Position numbers and translations under genes: made by a program. This document shows, piece after piece, positions 42,426 to 54,895 of a stretch of DNA of 64,000 bases (position 1 is the first letter of the stretch; each line of letters starts with the position of its first letter). Origin of the DNA: Azospirillum sp. OGB3 (GTDB lineage: Bacteria > Pseudomonadota > Alphaproteobacteria > Azospirillales > Azospirillaceae); the NCBI RefSeq assembly GCF_014192915.1, contig NZ_JACHYN010000006.1, positions 248,001-312,000 on the forward strand. Direction: 5' to 3'. The notes under the pieces are model-generated. The model was given only the letters and a program-made list of their open reading frames with translations. It did no database searches and had not been told where the DNA came from.

Positions 42426-42920
42426 TCACGCCCCCTTCGGCGCGCGCAGCCCGACCGAACGCCCCGCCTGCGGCGGCATCGGCAGGGCGGCATGCTCGGC
42501 CGCGGTGCGGGCCAGCCGTCCCGCGGCGTCCGGAGCCAGCGGCACCGACCGGCGCTCCGCCAGATCGACATGGACCAGGACGAATTCGGCCGTGGCGGCG
42601 AGGAAGCCGTCCTCCTCATGGCGCATTTCGTGAAACAGATGCAGCCGCTTGGCGTCCGCGCCCAGGACCAGCGAGGTGAAGGTCAGCCCGTCGCCCTCCG
42701 TCACCTCGCGGGCGTAGGTCAGGTGCGCCTCCACCGCGAACATCGACCGCCCTTCCCCCTCCGCGTAAGCCTTGCCGATCCCGAAATGGTCGAGCACGGC
42801 GTCGGTCGCGTGGTCGAAGGCAAGCAGGTAATAGGCCACGTTCATGTGGCCGTTGTAGTCGATCCACTCCGGGCGGACGGTTTCCCGGTGCAGGCGAAGC
42901 GGGGTGGGCGAATGGTTCAT
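42426..42920 (-). CDS. Acyl-CoA thioesterase, hotdog fold
   Basis: A 164-residue single-hotdog thioesterase of the 4-hydroxybenzoyl-CoA type: RPEWIDYNGHMNVAYYLLAFDHATD places the catalytic Asp and following NGHMN, and FAVEAHLTYAREVTEGD and ELDLxR-like SVPL strands follow. It resembles the betainyl/carnitine-CoA thioesterases of proteobacteria. The start is an ATG with GAGGG immediately in front, so a slightly earlier start is possible. The neighbours (metH, pentapeptide protein) give no clue to substrate. Confidence 0.8.
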   Translation of the reverse strand: MNHSPTPLRLHRETVRPEWIDYNGHMNVAYYLLAFDHATDAVLDHFGIGKAYAEGEGRSMFAVEAHLTYAREVTEGDGLTFTSLVLGADAKRLHLFHEMRHEEDGFLAATAEFVLVHVDLAERRSVPLAPDAAGRLARTAAEHAALPMPPQAGRSVGLRAPKGA

Positions 42921-43059
42921 GCCCTCAAGGATAAGCGATGCCGCCACGCTTTGGGAACCGGCTTGGAAGGTCGACCGGGCCGGTTCGAGCCAAACGGAAG
43001 ACGCCCCCTTCCCCATCAGCGCGGGAAAGGAGGCGATGCTCCGGTTCAGGCGGCCCGCA

Positions 43060-46000
43060 TCACACGCTGAAGTACTTCGCCCGCGGGTGGTGCAGGACGA
43101 TGGCGGACGTGCTCTGCTCCGGGTGGAGTTGGTGCTCGTCGGACATCTCCACGCCGATCCGCCCGGCGTCGAGGAGCGTCAGAAGCTGCTCCTGGTCGGC
43201 GAGATTCGGACAGGCCGGGTAGCCGAAGCTGTAGCGGCTGCCGCGGTAGGCCTGCTGCAGCAGCTTCTCCTTGTCGCGGCTGTCCTCGGCGCCGTAGCCC
43301 AGCTCGGCGCGGATGCGGGCGTGGACGTACTCCGCCATGGCCTCGGTCATCTCCACCGACAGGCCGTGCAGGTAGAGATAGTCCTGGTAGCGGTTCTCGG
43401 CGAACCAGTCCCGCGCCACCTCGGCGCAATGCTGGCCCATGGTGACGATCTGCAGGCCCAGCACGTCGCGCTCGCCGTCGTTCACGTCGCGCAGGAAGTC
43501 GGCGATGCACTCGCCGTCCTCCTTGGCCTGACGCGGCAGGGTGAAGCGGGCGACCTCGCTGGTCCCGTTCTCGGCGAACAGGATGACGTCGTTGCCGTCG
43601 GCCGCCGCCTTCCAGTAGCCGTAGACCGCCTGGGGCCGCAGGATCTCCTCCTTCGCGGCGATCTGAAGGATGCGATCGAGCACCGGGCGAAGCTCCTTCT
43701 TCGCCCACTCCTTGAACTCCTCGAAGGACTTGCCGTCCTTCCGGTAGCCCCACTGGAGCTGGTAGAGCATCCGCTCGTTCAGGTAGGTCACCAGCGTCTT
43801 CAGCGGCACATGCTCGATCACCTTCGGCCCCCAGAAGGGCGGCGTCGGCACCGGCACGCCCTCGGCCAGACGGGCGCGACGGGCGCGGGCGGCGTCCTTG
43901 TCCACCGGGCCGACCGTGGCGCTGGTCGCCTGCCCCAGCACGCGGCGGCGGTTGACCGCCCGGCCCGCCCGCTTGGCCTGCTGGATGGCGAGTTGCTGGT
44001 CGAAGCTGCCGCCCACCACCTGATCCATCAGGGTCAACCCGTCGAAGGCGTCGCCGGCGTAGGCCACGCGGCCCGAGCCGTAGGAGGCCACGCAGTCCGT
44101 CTCGACATAGGCGCGGGTCAGCGCGGCGCCGCCGAGCAGGACGGGCACCTCCAGCCCCTCGCGGGTCATCTCCTCCAAGTTCTCGCGCATGACGACGGTG
44201 GACTTCACCAGCAGGCCGGACATGCCGACGGCGTCGGCCTTGTGCTCCTTCGCCGCCTGGATGATCGCGCCGACCGGCTGCTTGATGCCCAGGTTCACCA
44301 CCTTGTAGCCGTTGTTGGTCAGGATGATGTCCACGAGATTCTTGCCGATGTCGTGGACGTCGCCCTTCACGGTGGCGAGCACCATGGTGCCCTTCTGCTG
44401 GCCGTCCAGCTTCTCCATGTGCGGCTCCAGCCACGCCACGGCGGCCTTCATGGTCTCGGCGGACTGGAGCACGAAGGGAAGCTGCATCTTGCCGGCGCCG
44501 AACAGCTCGCCCACCACCTTCATGCCGTCGAGCAGGTAGGTGTTGATGATCTCCAGCGGCGAATGGGTCTTCATCGCCTCGGCGAGATCGTCCTCCAGCC
44601 CGGTACGGTCGCCGTCGACGATGCGCTCCTTCAGCCGTTCCTCGACCGTCTCGGCGCGGGCCTTCTTCTTGGCGTCCGCGGCCTTGCGGCCTTCGAACAG
44701 CGCGATGAAGGCCTGGAGCGGGTCATACCCTTCCGCGCGGCGGTCGAAGATCAGATCCTCGGCGGTCTTGACCTCCTTCTCGGGGATCTGGTGCAGCGGC
44801 ATGATCTTCGACACATGGACGATGGCGCCGGTCATGCCGCGCTTCACCGCGTGGTCGAGGAAGACCGAGTTCAGCACATGGCGCGCCGCCGCGTTCAGGC
44901 CGAAGGAGACGTTGGACAGGCCCAGGATGATCTGGCAGCCCGGCATCTCGCGGCTGATCGCCTCGATGCCTTCCAGCGTCCAGATGGCCAGCTTGCGGTC
45001 GTCCTCGTTGCCGGTGGCGATGGTGAAGGTCAGCGGGTCGAACAGCAGGTCGTGGGCCGGCAGACCGAACTCGTTGACCGCGAGGTCGTAGAGGCGCTTG
45101 GCGACGGCGAGCTTGCGCTCCGGCGTCTTTGCCATGCCCTCCTCGTCGATGGTCAGCGCGATCACCGCCGCGCCGAACTTCTTGGCGAGGGCGAGACGCT
45201 TGCGGGCCGGCTCCTCGCCGTCCTCGAAGTTGATGGAGTTGATGATCGCCTTGCCGCCGTAGAGCGCCAGCGCCTTCTCCAGCACGATGTATTCGGTGGA
45301 GTCGATGACCAGCGGGGCGGTGACCGAACCGGCGAAGCGCTGCACGACGGCCTTCATCTCCGCCACCTCGTCGCGCCCGACGAAGGCGGTGCAGACGTCC
45401 AGCGTGTGCGAGCCTTCCTTCACCTGCTCACGCGCCATCTCGACGCAGCCGTCCCAGTCGTTCTTTTCCTGAAGCTCGCGCCACTTTTTGGAGCCGTTGG
45501 CGTTGCAGCGCTCGCCGATGGCGAAGAAGGCGTTCTCCTGACGCAGCGTGACCTGCGAGTAGAGCGAGGCGACCGCGGGCACCCAATGGACCGTGCGGCC
45601 CTTCGGGTTCGGGCGGTGCGAGCCGGCCGGGGCCAGCTTGCGCAGCATCTGGTTCGCCGCCGCGATGTGCGGGACGTTGGTGCCGCAGCAGCCGCCGACG
45701 AGGTTCACCCCGTCCTCGGTCACGAAGCGCTCCAGCCAATGGGCGAAGTCATCGGCCCGCAGCGGGTAGTGGGTCTTGCCGTCGACCAGCTCCGGCAGGC
45801 CGGCGTTCGGCTGCACGGAGACGAGGCCCGGCCAGTTCTGGGTCAGCCACTTGACGTGCTCGCTCATTTCCAGCGGGCCGGTGGCGCAGTTCAGCCCCAT
45901 CAGCGGCACGTCCAGCGCCTGGATCACCGTGGCCGCCGCGGCGATGTCGGTGCCGACCAGCAGCGTGCCCGTGGTCTCCACCGTCACCTGGACGAAGACC

Positions 46001-46551
46001 GGCGTGTCCGACCCGGCCTCGGCGCGGGCGCGCTTGATGCCGTTGACGGCGGCCTTGATCTGCAGCGGGTCCTGGCAGGTCTCGACCAGGATGGCGTCGG
46101 CGCCGCCGGCGATCAGGCCGGCCGCCTGGACGAAGAAGCTGTCCTCAAGGTCCTGATAGGGGATGTGGCCCAGGCTGGGCAGCTTGGTGCCCGGCCCGAC
46201 CGAACCGATGACGAAGCGCGGCTGCCCGTCCGTGAAGGTTTCCGCCGCCTCGCGCGCCAGCTCGACGGCGCGCTGGTTGATCTCGAAGGCCTTCTCGGAG
46301 ATGCCGAACTCGCCCAGCGTCACCGGGGAGGCGCCGAAGGTGTCCGTCTCCACCATGTCCGCGCCGGCCTCGAAATAGCCGCGGTGGATCTCCCGCACGA
46401 TGTCCGGACGCGAGAGCGGCAGGATGTCGGTGCAGTTCTCGTGCCCCCAGTAATCCTTCTCGACGTCGAGGTCGAGCGCCTGGATGCGGCTGCCGAACCC
46501 GCCGTCGCAGAGCAGGACGCGGTCGCGGAGAGTGTCGAGAATGTGCGGCAT
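43060..46551 (-). CDS. metH: Cobalamin-dependent methionine synthase
   Basis: A 1163-residue full-length MetH that methylates homocysteine using methyltetrahydrofolate and cobalamin. Modules in order: homocysteine/zinc domain (ending with the zinc cysteines in GGCCGTN near 287), methyltetrahydrofolate pterin-binding barrel (FAIGERCNANGSKKWREL, IIGLSNVSFG), cap and cobalamin domain with DVHDIGKN (lower-axial His near 733), and the C-terminal SAM reactivation domain with FGYPACPN. Length is somewhat less than E. coli (1227). It is the last gene of a four-gene unit with an ArsR-methyltransferase, metF and DUF29 (gaps 61 and 53 bp). No cobalamin riboswitch is seen. Confidence 0.97.
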   Translation of the reverse strand: MPHILDTLRDRVLLCDGGFGSRIQALDLDVEKDYWGHENCTDILPLSRPDIVREIHRGYFEAGADMVETDTFGASPVTLGEFGISEKAFEINQRAVELAREAAETFTDGQPRFVIGSVGPGTKLPSLGHIPYQDLEDSFFVQAAGLIAGGADAILVETCQDPLQIKAAVNGIKRARAEAGSDTPVFVQVTVETTGTLLVGTDIAAAATVIQALDVPLMGLNCATGPLEMSEHVKWLTQNWPGLVSVQPNAGLPELVDGKTHYPLRADDFAHWLERFVTEDGVNLVGGCCGTNVPHIAAANQMLRKLAPAGSHRPNPKGRTVHWVPAVASLYSQVTLRQENAFFAIGERCNANGSKKWRELQEKNDWDGCVEMAREQVKEGSHTLDVCTAFVGRDEVAEMKAVVQRFAGSVTAPLVIDSTEYIVLEKALALYGGKAIINSINFEDGEEPARKRLALAKKFGAAVIALTIDEEGMAKTPERKLAVAKRLYDLAVNEFGLPAHDLLFDPLTFTIATGNEDDRKLAIWTLEGIEAISREMPGCQIILGLSNVSFGLNAAARHVLNSVFLDHAVKRGMTGAIVHVSKIMPLHQIPEKEVKTAEDLIFDRRAEGYDPLQAFIALFEGRKAADAKKKARAETVEERLKERIVDGDRTGLEDDLAEAMKTHSPLEIINTYLLDGMKVVGELFGAGKMQLPFVLQSAETMKAAVAWLEPHMEKLDGQQKGTMVLATVKGDVHDIGKNLVDIILTNNGYKVVNLGIKQPVGAIIQAAKEHKADAVGMSGLLVKSTVVMRENLEEMTREGLEVPVLLGGAALTRAYVETDCVASYGSGRVAYAGDAFDGLTLMDQVVGGSFDQQLAIQQAKRAGRAVNRRRVLGQATSATVGPVDKDAARARRARLAEGVPVPTPPFWGPKVIEHVPLKTLVTYLNERMLYQLQWGYRKDGKSFEEFKEWAKKELRPVLDRILQIAAKEEILRPQAVYGYWKAAADGNDVILFAENGTSEVARFTLPRQAKEDGECIADFLRDVNDGERDVLGLQIVTMGQHCAEVARDWFAENRYQDYLYLHGLSVEMTEAMAEYVHARIRAELGYGAEDSRDKEKLLQQAYRGSRYSFGYPACPNLADQEQLLTLLDAGRIGVEMSDEHQLHPEQSTSAIVLHHPRAKYFSV

Positions 46552-46612
46552 GGGAAGGGTCTGGTCCGTTTCGGAAGGAAGGTCGGGCGGAAAGGGTCAG
46601 GAAGTCAGCGGT

Positions 46613-47086
46613 TTACGCGAGGCCGTAGCGGTTCGTCGGCCACCAGTCGTGGTCAAGCACCTGCTCCAGCGTGTAGGGGCAGTCCTGCGGGACGGCGTCA
46701 TCGGAAACTCCATCCCGGGCGAGACCAAGGACGGCCAAGCGACGGGCATCGCGGTGGGCACGCGCGAGGTCGATTTTCCTGCGCAGGCTGGGGCTGGCGT
46801 CGATCTCGTCCCAGGCGGCGATGCGGTGATTGACCACCGACTCCCGCCACCCCAGCCGGGGATCGGACGCAGGCGAATGTTCGAGCTTCAAGAGATGCTC
46901 GATCACCCGCTTCAGGGCGCTGCCGAGCGCCTTGGCATCGGAACGCCCCATGTCCTCGATCTCCTCCGCCACATGCTCCCAGTCGATGGGCGTGTTCAGG
47001 CGTTCGCGGGCGGCTTCGCGGAGAAGGCGGGCCTGTTCCTGGGTCCAGGCGTAGAAGTCGTCGTCGTAGCCGATCCGGCTGTCCAT
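46613..47086 (-). CDS. DUF29 family protein
   Basis: A 157-residue DUF29 protein: YDDDFYAWTQEQARLLREA, DWEHVAEEIEDMGRSDAKAL, RVIEHLLKLEHSP, WRESVVNHR and the ending PYTLEQVLDHDWWPTN are all family landmarks. The fold is helical; the role of DUF29 is unknown, though copies are frequent in cyanobacteria and alphaproteobacteria. It sits between metF and metH with short gaps on both sides (53 and 61 bp), so it is almost certainly cotranscribed with methionine synthesis genes here. Whether that reflects function or chance is open. Confidence 0.9.
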   Translation of the reverse strand: MDSRIGYDDDFYAWTQEQARLLREAARERLNTPIDWEHVAEEIEDMGRSDAKALGSALKRVIEHLLKLEHSPASDPRLGWRESVVNHRIAAWDEIDASPSLRRKIDLARAHRDARRLAVLGLARDGVSDDAVPQDCPYTLEQVLDHDWWPTNRYGLA

Positions 47087-47139
47087 GGCCCTTCCTCCGC
47101 GACCGCGATCATCCGCAACACCCTAGCACAGGGGGGCGG

Positions 47140-49013
<1,874 letters not shown>

Positions 49014-49070
49014 CGTTCCGAATCGCCCCGAAGGGCCGGCCGGCCACTGCGGCCCGCCATGCGGGATACA

Positions 49071-49099
49071 GATATAAAGATATCTTTATGCAGCGTAAA
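49071..49099 (-). promoter_or_regulatory. Promoter of the regulator-metF-DUF29-metH operon
   Basis: On the minus strand TTTACG, 17 bases, TATATC. The palindromic operator covers the whole -10 and most of the spacer, 58 bp before the regulator ATG. Confidence 0.55.
49074..49089. promoter_or_regulatory. Perfect 16-bp palindromic operator (ATAAAGATATCTTTAT)
   Basis: Uninterrupted 8+8 inverted repeat lying 60 bp upstream of the ArsR-methyltransferase gene and overlapping its promoter. The size and shape suit an ArsR-family dimer. Confidence 0.7.
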
Positions 49100-49409
49100 C
49101 ACGTTTTCGCCGCCCCCCTTCCGATCGGGCGGTACCGGCTGACGGAATGCCCGGTCGGCACGCGAAGGGCGCGGCAATCCTACCACATGGGGCGGTATCC
49201 GTATGGTGACCTCGCGTGGCACGCTGGTCAAAAGGCGGCGCCTGTGTTAGGCACGGAACAAAGGGATCGCACGGATTTTCCGGGCGATGTCCTGTCCGGC
49301 AGCGCCTGTTGCCGCCCGGCGAGGGGTCGACACCTTCCGACGTGGCGCGACGGGGCCGCGGAATCGGATGCCCCGCCCAAAGTCGTGTCCCCAGAAAGAG
49401 CCGTCGCCG
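49090..49409. other. Divergent intergenic region, no gene seen
   Basis: About 320 bp between the operator and mlaA. Frames are open through it but without start sites or the codon bias of neighbouring genes. I see no RNA gene. A promoter for mlaA should lie here but none is convincing. Confidence 0.45.
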
Positions 49410-50186
49410 ATGAAGCTGGCCAACCTTTCCCGCTCCCTTCTTCGCTCGGCCGCCGCGGCCGTCGTCGCCCTCGGCATGGCGGGCTGCGCGACCGCGCCCG
49501 GCAGCAGCGAAGCCGACGTCACGGTCAGCGATCCGCTGGAGATTCCCAACCGATTCGTCTTCGCCGTCAACGAAACCGCGGACATCCTGCTGATCCGCCC
49601 GGCGACGGAAGTGTATGTGGGTGTCGTCCCCGACCCGCTGCGTCAGGCGGTGCACAACTTCGTGCAGAACCTGCTCGGCCCGCTCTACATCGCCAACAAC
49701 CTGCTGCAGGGTGATTTCGAGGGCGCTCAGGTTGCCACCGGCCGGTTCATGACCAACACCATCCTCGGCCTCGGCGGCCTCGCGGACGTGGCGACGGAGG
49801 CCGGAATCGGCGACCGTCCGGAGGATTTCGGCCAGACGCTGGGTGTCTGGGGCGTCGGCCCCGGCCCCTATGTGGTGCTGCCGTTCCTCGGCCCGTCGAA
49901 CGTCCGCGACACGCTGGGCTACGGCGTCGACACGCTTGCCGACCCGTTTCGCATCGGCACCAACGCCGCGGGGGCGGACAACGCGATGTACGGTCGGACC
50001 GCCGCCGCGGGCCTGGACCGCCGCTCGCAGCTCCTGCGCGAGATTGACGACCTTCGCAAAAACTCCCTGGACTTCTACGCGACGGCCCGCAGCCTCTACG
50101 CGCAGCAGCGCCGCGCCGCGATCGCCAACGACATCGCGCCGGCGACGCCGGAATTCCCCGATTTCGACGAACCCGCCAAGAAATAA
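49410..50186 (+). CDS. mlaA: Outer-membrane lipid asymmetry lipoprotein MlaA (VacJ)
   Basis: A 258-residue lipoprotein with lipobox LGMAGC (acylated C26). The mature part has the VacJ pattern: DPLEIPNRFVFAVNETAD, a run of short helices, NTILGLGGLADVATEAGI, DFGQTLGVWGVGPGPYVVLPFLGPSNVRDTLGYGVD. MlaA sits in the outer membrane and removes mislocalised phospholipids, passing them to MlaC. mlaC follows after 93 bp on the same strand; the MlaFEDB inner-membrane complex is not in the window. Start at ATG with AGAAAGAG upstream; the open frame above it is not family-like. Confidence 0.93.
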   Translation: MKLANLSRSLLRSAAAAVVALGMAGCATAPGSSEADVTVSDPLEIPNRFVFAVNETADILLIRPATEVYVGVVPDPLRQAVHNFVQNLLGPLYIANNLLQGDFEGAQVATGRFMTNTILGLGGLADVATEAGIGDRPEDFGQTLGVWGVGPGPYVVLPFLGPSNVRDTLGYGVDTLADPFRIGTNAAGADNAMYGRTAAAGLDRRSQLLREIDDLRKNSLDFYATARSLYAQQRRAAIANDIAPATPEFPDFDEPAKK

Positions 50187-50279
50187 GGAGGGGGCCTGCC
50201 GCGGTGCGACCGTACGCGCTCGATCCTTTAACCGATTGAGTGTTGACAAAGCCCCCGCGGCAGCCACTTTTGCCTTGCC

Positions 50280-50897
50280 ATGCTGACACGTCGCCTGTTT
50301 CTCGTGTGCGCGGCCCTGCTCGCGGTGAGCAGCTGGGCCGCCCGTCCCGCCGCCGCACAATCGGCTGATCCGGGCGCGACCGCGTTCATCCAATCGCTGG
50401 GGAACGAGGCCGTCGCCACCTTCTCGAACAAGAGCCTGTCGCGCGAGCAGGCGGTGCAGCGCTTCCGCGGCCTGCTTTACCAGGGCTTCGACGTGGCCTA
50501 CATCGGGCGCTGGGTGCTGGGCCGCTACTGGAATTCCGCCACGCCGCAGCAGCACGATGAATACCAGAAGCTGTTCGAACGGCTGATCGTCAACACCTAC
50601 GCCGACCGCTTCGTCGAGTATTCGGGCGAGACCTTCCGGATCACCGGGTCGCGCGTCGAGGGCGAGGCGGACACCATGGTCACGACCCAGATCGTCCGCC
50701 CCAACGGCCCGCCGGTGAATGTGGACTGGCGCGTGCGCAAGCGCGACACGGCCTACAAGATCATCGACGTGGTGGTCGAGGGCGTCAGCATGGGCGTGAC
50801 CCAGCGGCAGGAATTCGCCTCCGTCATCGGCCAGAACGGTGGTCGGGTCGAAGGTCTGCTCCAGGCACTGCGCCAGAAGGTTGGCAGCGCCGGCTGA
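50280..50897 (+). CDS. mlaC: Periplasmic phospholipid-binding protein MlaC
   Basis: A 205-residue protein with a signal peptide (about 1-26, cut after AAA) and the MlaC/Ttg2D (toluene tolerance) fold: FRGLLYQGFDVAYIGRWVLGRYW, FERLIVNTYADRFVEYSGETFRI and VDWRVRKRDTAYKIIDVVVEGVSMGVTQRQEF. MlaC shuttles phospholipids between MlaA at the outer membrane and the inner-membrane complex. It follows mlaA and precedes a strong terminator, so mlaA-mlaC seems a two-gene unit. The ribosome site is poor. Confidence 0.92.
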   Translation: MLTRRLFLVCAALLAVSSWAARPAAAQSADPGATAFIQSLGNEAVATFSNKSLSREQAVQRFRGLLYQGFDVAYIGRWVLGRYWNSATPQQHDEYQKLFERLIVNTYADRFVEYSGETFRITGSRVEGEADTMVTTQIVRPNGPPVNVDWRVRKRDTAYKIIDVVVEGVSMGVTQRQEFASVIGQNGGRVEGLLQALRQKVGSAG

Positions 50898-50933
50898 TCC
50901 ATCGCTCCGCGCGCTTGACACCGGACCATCTAA

Positions 50934-50960
50934 GGGGCCGCCCTCGGGCGGCCCTTTTTT
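50934..50960 (+). terminator. Terminator after mlaC
   Basis: GGGCCGCC, three bases, GGGCGGCCC, then six T. The last part (GGCCCTTTTTTCAT) is tandemly duplicated at 50950-50977. Confidence 0.88.
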
Positions 50961-51048
50961 CATGGCCCTTTTTTCATGATGGTCCAAACGGCGATTCCGT
51001 GACGAACACCTTCGGAAGAGGTATGGTCGCGCGCGAAGCCTCTCCTGT

Positions 51049-52557
51049 GTGTCGCAGCAACAGGCGCCCCATCCGATGGCCGACCGGACCCCGAACGAGA
51101 TCGACGAGATCAAGGCGATCATCCTCGCCCACCAGACGTGGCTGACACGCCGCGGCGGGCGGCGGGCCGACCTCAGCTTCCGTGATCTTTCGACTCTCAA
51201 CTTCGACCGGGTGAATCTGAACGGGGCGAAGCTGGCCGGTGCCAATCTCGTCGGTGCCCGCCTCGTCCGGGCCGACCTCTCGCAGGCGGACCTGTTCGGC
51301 GCCGACATGGAGGGGGCGAACCTGACCGCTTCGACCCTGATCGGGGCGGATCTGCGCGGCGCCAATTTGCACCGGGCCATCCTGACCGACGCGAACCTGC
51401 GCGGCGCCGACTTCCGCGCCGGGTCGCTGATGAACGGGACGGGCGACAAGCCGCGCAGCGACGGCGTCACCCGCCTGACCGAGGCGAAGATGGAGCGCTC
51501 CATCCTGGCCGGAGCGAACTTCACCGGCTGCGACCTCAGCGGCGCCGATCTGAACGACGCCGATCTGACGGGCGCCGACATGACCGCGGCCGTTCTGGTC
51601 GGCGCGGATTTCTGGGGCGCTACGCTGGACGGCGTGACCTTCGACGGCACGACGATCGACGAGGCGACGCTCGACCGCAACTACCTGCCCGCCTCCCTTC
51701 CCGAGAACGCCATCGTCAAGCCGGCCTACAAGCCGATGCCGTCGGGCGCCTTCCTGGAGGCTGTCGCCGAGCATGAGCGGTGGGTGAACAGCCACGGGGC
51801 GGAAGGCCGCCACCTCGACCTCGACCTCGTGTCGGTGATCGGGGCCGACCTCACGGGGCGCGTGCTCGCCGCGGCGCGGCTGCGCCGCTGCCGCCTGATG
51901 GGTGTGCGGCTGCGCAAGGCCAGCCTGGAGATGGCCGACCTCTCCTACACCGAGATGATCGGGGCCGACCTGACGGAGGCCTGCCTGAACGGCACCAACC
52001 TGCGCCGCGCCGGGCTGTCCCGCGCCGTCCTGGCGCGCGCCGACGCCCGTCCCGCCCGGCTGTCCGGCGACCGCCCCTGGCCGGCCAATTTCGACGGCGC
52101 CAACCTGACCGGCGCCGACCTGCGCGACGCCCGGATGGAGAACGCGGTTCTCCGCTCGGCCAAGCTGGGCGGGGCGAAACTCGATGGCACGGGAATCACG
52201 GTGACGGTGGACACCGCGCCTCCGCCGCAACCGGCGCCGATGGAGCGGCGGGCGCAGAAGCGCTACGCGCAGCCCTGCCTGATCGTCCAGACCGACCGCG
52301 GAGCCCACTTTTCCCGCAACTGGTCAATCGGTGGCGTCAGCTTCTGCGCGCCGGACGATCTGTTTGCCGAGGGCGAGACGATCGAAGGCCGCCTGTCCAT
52401 CACCGGGCGGGAGGATGTCATGGCCACCGCGCGGATGGTCGTGGTGCACAAGGGCGCGGGGAAAGGCCAGGTATCCGTGCGCTTCCACCAGTATGGCGAC
52501 GATCTCAAGCAGCTCCTGAAGACCGCGTTCCTGGAGCATCAGAAGCTGGAAGGGTGA
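51049..52557 (+). CDS. Pentapeptide-repeat protein with C-terminal PilZ domain
   Basis: A 502-residue fusion. Two pentapeptide blocks (about 40-205 and 265-385) each follow an H-x-x-W element (LAHQTWLTRRG, AEHERWVNSHG) as in the paralog at 18.7-20.1 kb. From about 398 a PilZ domain follows: RRAQKRYAQP supplies the R-x-x-x-R and RNWSIGG the N-x-S-x-x-G c-di-GMP motif, then strands ending near SVRFHQYG. PilZ domains bind cyclic di-GMP. The design suggests a c-di-GMP-controlled scaffold, an inference. The start is uncertain: GTG 51049 or ATG 51076, neither with a good ribosome site. A GC-rich repeat follows, before convergent ettA. Confidence 0.85.
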   Translation: MSQQQAPHPMADRTPNEIDEIKAIILAHQTWLTRRGGRRADLSFRDLSTLNFDRVNLNGAKLAGANLVGARLVRADLSQADLFGADMEGANLTASTLIGADLRGANLHRAILTDANLRGADFRAGSLMNGTGDKPRSDGVTRLTEAKMERSILAGANFTGCDLSGADLNDADLTGADMTAAVLVGADFWGATLDGVTFDGTTIDEATLDRNYLPASLPENAIVKPAYKPMPSGAFLEAVAEHERWVNSHGAEGRHLDLDLVSVIGADLTGRVLAAARLRRCRLMGVRLRKASLEMADLSYTEMIGADLTEACLNGTNLRRAGLSRAVLARADARPARLSGDRPWPANFDGANLTGADLRDARMENAVLRSAKLGGAKLDGTGITVTVDTAPPPQPAPMERRAQKRYAQPCLIVQTDRGAHFSRNWSIGGVSFCAPDDLFAEGETIEGRLSITGREDVMATARMVVVHKGAGKGQVSVRFHQYGDDLKQLLKTAFLEHQKLEG

Positions 52558-52567
52558 CCGGAAGGCG

Positions 52568-52594
52568 CCCCCTCCCCCAAGGCGGGAGAGGGGG
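52568..52594. repeat. GC-rich palindromic intergenic repeat (copy C, short)
   Basis: CCCCCTCCCCC and its near complement CGGGAGAGGGGG form a hairpin between two convergent genes; related to the elements at 4892 and 7910 in base composition and core, though shorter. Confidence 0.45.
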
Positions 52595-52608
52595 TTCACC
52601 GGAGCCGC

Positions 52609-54285
<1,677 letters not shown>

Positions 54286-54408
54286 GCGCCGCTCCGACCC
54301 TTCTGCACAAAAAGGAAAAATCCAGGACGCCACCCGCGGCGCCACTTCGCTCGCCCAGGGTTTTAGCGCATAAGGACGCGGCATGAAACGGCGAAGGAGG
54401 GAGGCCGG

Positions 54409-54876
54409 GTGGTCGAGATTTATGTGGATGCCGACGCCTGCCCAGTAAAGTCGGAAATTTACCGGGTGGCCGGGCGCAACGGAATCAAGGTGTGGATTGT
54501 CAGCAACGGCCCGCTCCGCCTGCCCAACGAGTGCCTGTCGGAGCTGGTCGTCGTCGGGTCGGAGTTCGACGCCGCCGACAACTGGATCGCCGAGCACGCG
54601 ACCGAGACCGACGTCGTGGTCACCGCCGACATCCAACTCGCCGACCGCTGCGTCAAGAAGCGCGCCGTGGTGATCGGCCCGACCGGCCGTCCCTTCACCG
54701 AGGACAGCATCGGCTCGGCCATCGCCACCCGCGCGCTGATGCAGGACCTGCGCGACATGGGCGTGGTCAGCGGCGGCAACAAGCCGATGAGCCAGCAGGA
54801 CAAGTCGAAATTCCTGCAGACGCTCGATCAGGCGGTGCAGGCGCTGAAGGCCGGGCGGCGCCCGAAATGGCGGTAA
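54409..54876 (+). CDS. YaiI/YqxD family protein (DUF188)
   Basis: A 155-residue protein of the UPF0178 family, PIN-like fold. VEIYVDADACPVKSEIYRVA at the start, VVTADIQLADRCVKKRAVVIGPTGRPFTEDSIG in the middle and GGNKPMSQQDKSKFLQTLD near the end are diagnostic. The conserved acidic residues suggest a metal-dependent nuclease, but no activity is established. GTG start with GGAGG upstream. Divergent from ettA. Confidence 0.92.
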   Translation: MVEIYVDADACPVKSEIYRVAGRNGIKVWIVSNGPLRLPNECLSELVVVGSEFDAADNWIAEHATETDVVVTADIQLADRCVKKRAVVIGPTGRPFTEDSIGSAIATRALMQDLRDMGVVSGGNKPMSQQDKSKFLQTLDQAVQALKAGRRPKWR

Positions 54877-54895
54877 GGAGGCACTCCGGTAAGGT

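Noticed and set aside
42904-46833. A 1309-codon open frame on the plus strand across metH
   Set aside because: It is antisense to a complete, motif-verified metH. Long antisense frames arise from strong GC bias at codon positions; the translation is low-complexity His/Gly/Arg-rich.
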